From assembly GCF_900107925.1 (NCBI RefSeq), contig NZ_FNUJ01000005.1:434001-498000 (forward strand): a DNA stretch of 64,000 nt. Direction: 5' to 3'. Position 1 is the first letter of the stretch. Every line of letters starts with the position of its first letter. The notes under the pieces were generated by a model. The model was not told the origin of the DNA. It worked only from the letters and a program-made list of their open reading frames with translations, and ran no database searches. The position numbers were made by a program, and so were the translations under genes. Below are positions 63,183-64,000 of this stretch, piece after piece. The DNA comes from Amycolatopsis pretoriensis. GTDB taxonomy: Bacteria; Actinomycetota; Actinomycetes; Mycobacteriales; Pseudonocardiaceae.

Positions 63183-64000
63183 GTGCGCCTAGGGGTACTC
63201 GACGTCGGTTCCAACACCGTCCACCTGCTCGTGGTCGACGCCCACCGTGGCGCCCACCCGACGCCGATGCATTCCGAGAAGTCCGTGCTCCGCCTGGCCG
63301 AGCAGCTCACCCCGAGCGGCGAGCTCAGCAAGGCCGGCGCCGACGACCTCGTCACCGCCGTCGAATCCGCGAAGGACGCCGCCGCGCGGCTCGGCTGCCA
63401 GGAAGTCATGGCCTTCGCCACTTCCGCCGTCCGCGAAGCGAAGAACTCCGCCAAGGTCCTCGCCCGCGTCGCCGACAAGACCGGCGTCGACCTGCAGGTC
63501 CTCTCCGGTACCGACGAAGCCCGGCTCACCTTCCTCGCCGTCCGGCGGTGGTACGGCTGGTCCGCCGGCCAGCTGCTCGTGCTCGACATCGGCGGCGGCT
63601 CGCTGGAGGTCGCGATGGGCCGCGACGAAGAGCCCGTCCTGGCCGAATCGCTGCCGCTGGGCGCGGGCCGCACCACGCGCACCCGCTTCAAGCACGACCC
63701 GCCGACGCGCTCCGAGCTCGTCGCCACGTCCGCGTGGCTCGACGACCAGCTCACCGACCTCACGCGGAAGGTCACCAAATGGGGTGAACCCGACCGCGTC
63801 GTCGCGACGTCGAAGACGTTCCGGTCGCTCGCCCGGCTGACCGGCGCCGCCCCCTCGGCGGCGGGCCCGCGCGTGCGACGTACGCTCTCGGACACCGCGT
63901 TGCGCCAGCTCCTGGCCTTCATCTCGCGGATGCCGTCGGCCGATCTCGCGCAGCTCGAAGGCGTCAGCTCGAGCCGGTCGCACCAGCTCGTGGCGGGCGC
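63183..64000 (+). CDS. Exopolyphosphatase Ppx/GppA family protein (partial)
   Basis: The gene runs off the window end; 272 codons are visible. The actin-like ATPase-type fold is shown by LGVLDVGSNTVHLLVVD, ATSAVREAKNSAKVLARVA, the GTDEARLTFLAVRRW loop and VLDIGGGSLEVAMG. Family members degrade polyphosphate or convert pppGpp to ppGpp. It starts at GTG 63183. It lies after regX3 as ppx1 (Rv0496) does in mycobacteria, though closer here, and its role in phosphate metabolism fits with SenX3-RegX3. Confidence 0.92.
   Translation, partial: MRLGVLDVGSNTVHLLVVDAHRGAHPTPMHSEKSVLRLAEQLTPSGELSKAGADDLVTAVESAKDAAARLGCQEVMAFATSAVREAKNSAKVLARVADKTGVDLQVLSGTDEARLTFLAVRRWYGWSAGQLLVLDIGGGSLEVAMGRDEEPVLAESLPLGAGRTTRTRFKHDPPTRSELVATSAWLDDQLTDLTRKVTKWGEPDRVVATSKTFRSLARLTGAAPSAAGPRVRRTLSDTALRQLLAFISRMPSADLAQLEGVSSSRSHQLVAG

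Overview
The window is 64 kb of high-GC chromosomal DNA with dense, often overlapping genes (many GTGA/ATGA junctions), frequent GTG starts and strong third-position G/C. MshA (mycothiol synthesis), SenX3-RegX3, an HbhA-like protein, several XRE/DUF5753 and DUF397 proteins and CGNR zinc-finger regulators all point to an actinomycete. The mixture resembles Pseudonocardiaceae, most likely Amycolatopsis or a close relative. This is an inference from gene content, not a database match. I see no rRNA, tRNA, CRISPR array, integrase, transposase or polyketide/nonribosomal peptide synthase gene.

Layout. 0-4.4 kb: a MetE-like/NIPSNAP/IclR cluster, a ferredoxin-type reductase and a ClpC2-like HTH/Clp-N protein. 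4.5-7 kb: gnd and a metallo-beta-lactamase-fold hydrolase. 7-11.5 kb: an XRE regulator, three methyltransferases in overlapping order, two tiny genes and DUF397. 11.5-15.1 kb: a four-gene secreted/membrane operon with His/Met motifs, possibly metal handling. 15.1-25 kb: short regulator-enzyme units (dehalogenase-like hydrolase/CGNR; MpaB/TetR/amidase facing a D-cysteine desulfhydrase; a second, split HTH + Clp-N pair; a YczE/MocR pair). 25-33 kb: a low-complexity exported protein, a DapC-like aminotransferase, DUF445, CGNR, VOC, two zinc-ribbon proteins and a PCMT-like methyltransferase. 33-38.8 kb: HTH regulator-hbhA-DUF2516, then a YbaK/cyclodeaminase/ammonia-lyase operon and an XRE/DUF397 pair. 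38.8-50.3 kb: a quaternary-amine ABC transporter without a local ATPase, many regulator-enzyme pairs and purU. 50.3-64 kb: core functions (murB, L,D-transpeptidase, mshA, YbjN, phosphoglycerate mutase, senX3-regX3, ppx).

The core genes follow the order of Mycobacterium tuberculosis Rv0474-Rv0496 (HTH-hbhA-Rv0476 ... murB-lprQ ... mshA-Rv0487 ... gpm1-senX3-regX3 ... ppx1), with accessory genes inserted. The most interesting regulatory signal is shared by two distant Clp-N loci, one fused and one split. Each has two GTCAAC-N4/5-GTTGAC palindromes, 27-28 bp apart, lying over the predicted -35 and -10 of an apparently leaderless gene. Several other regulators have clear palindromic operators, and several convergent gene pairs are closed by long palindromes, one of which is a 51-bp element present twice.
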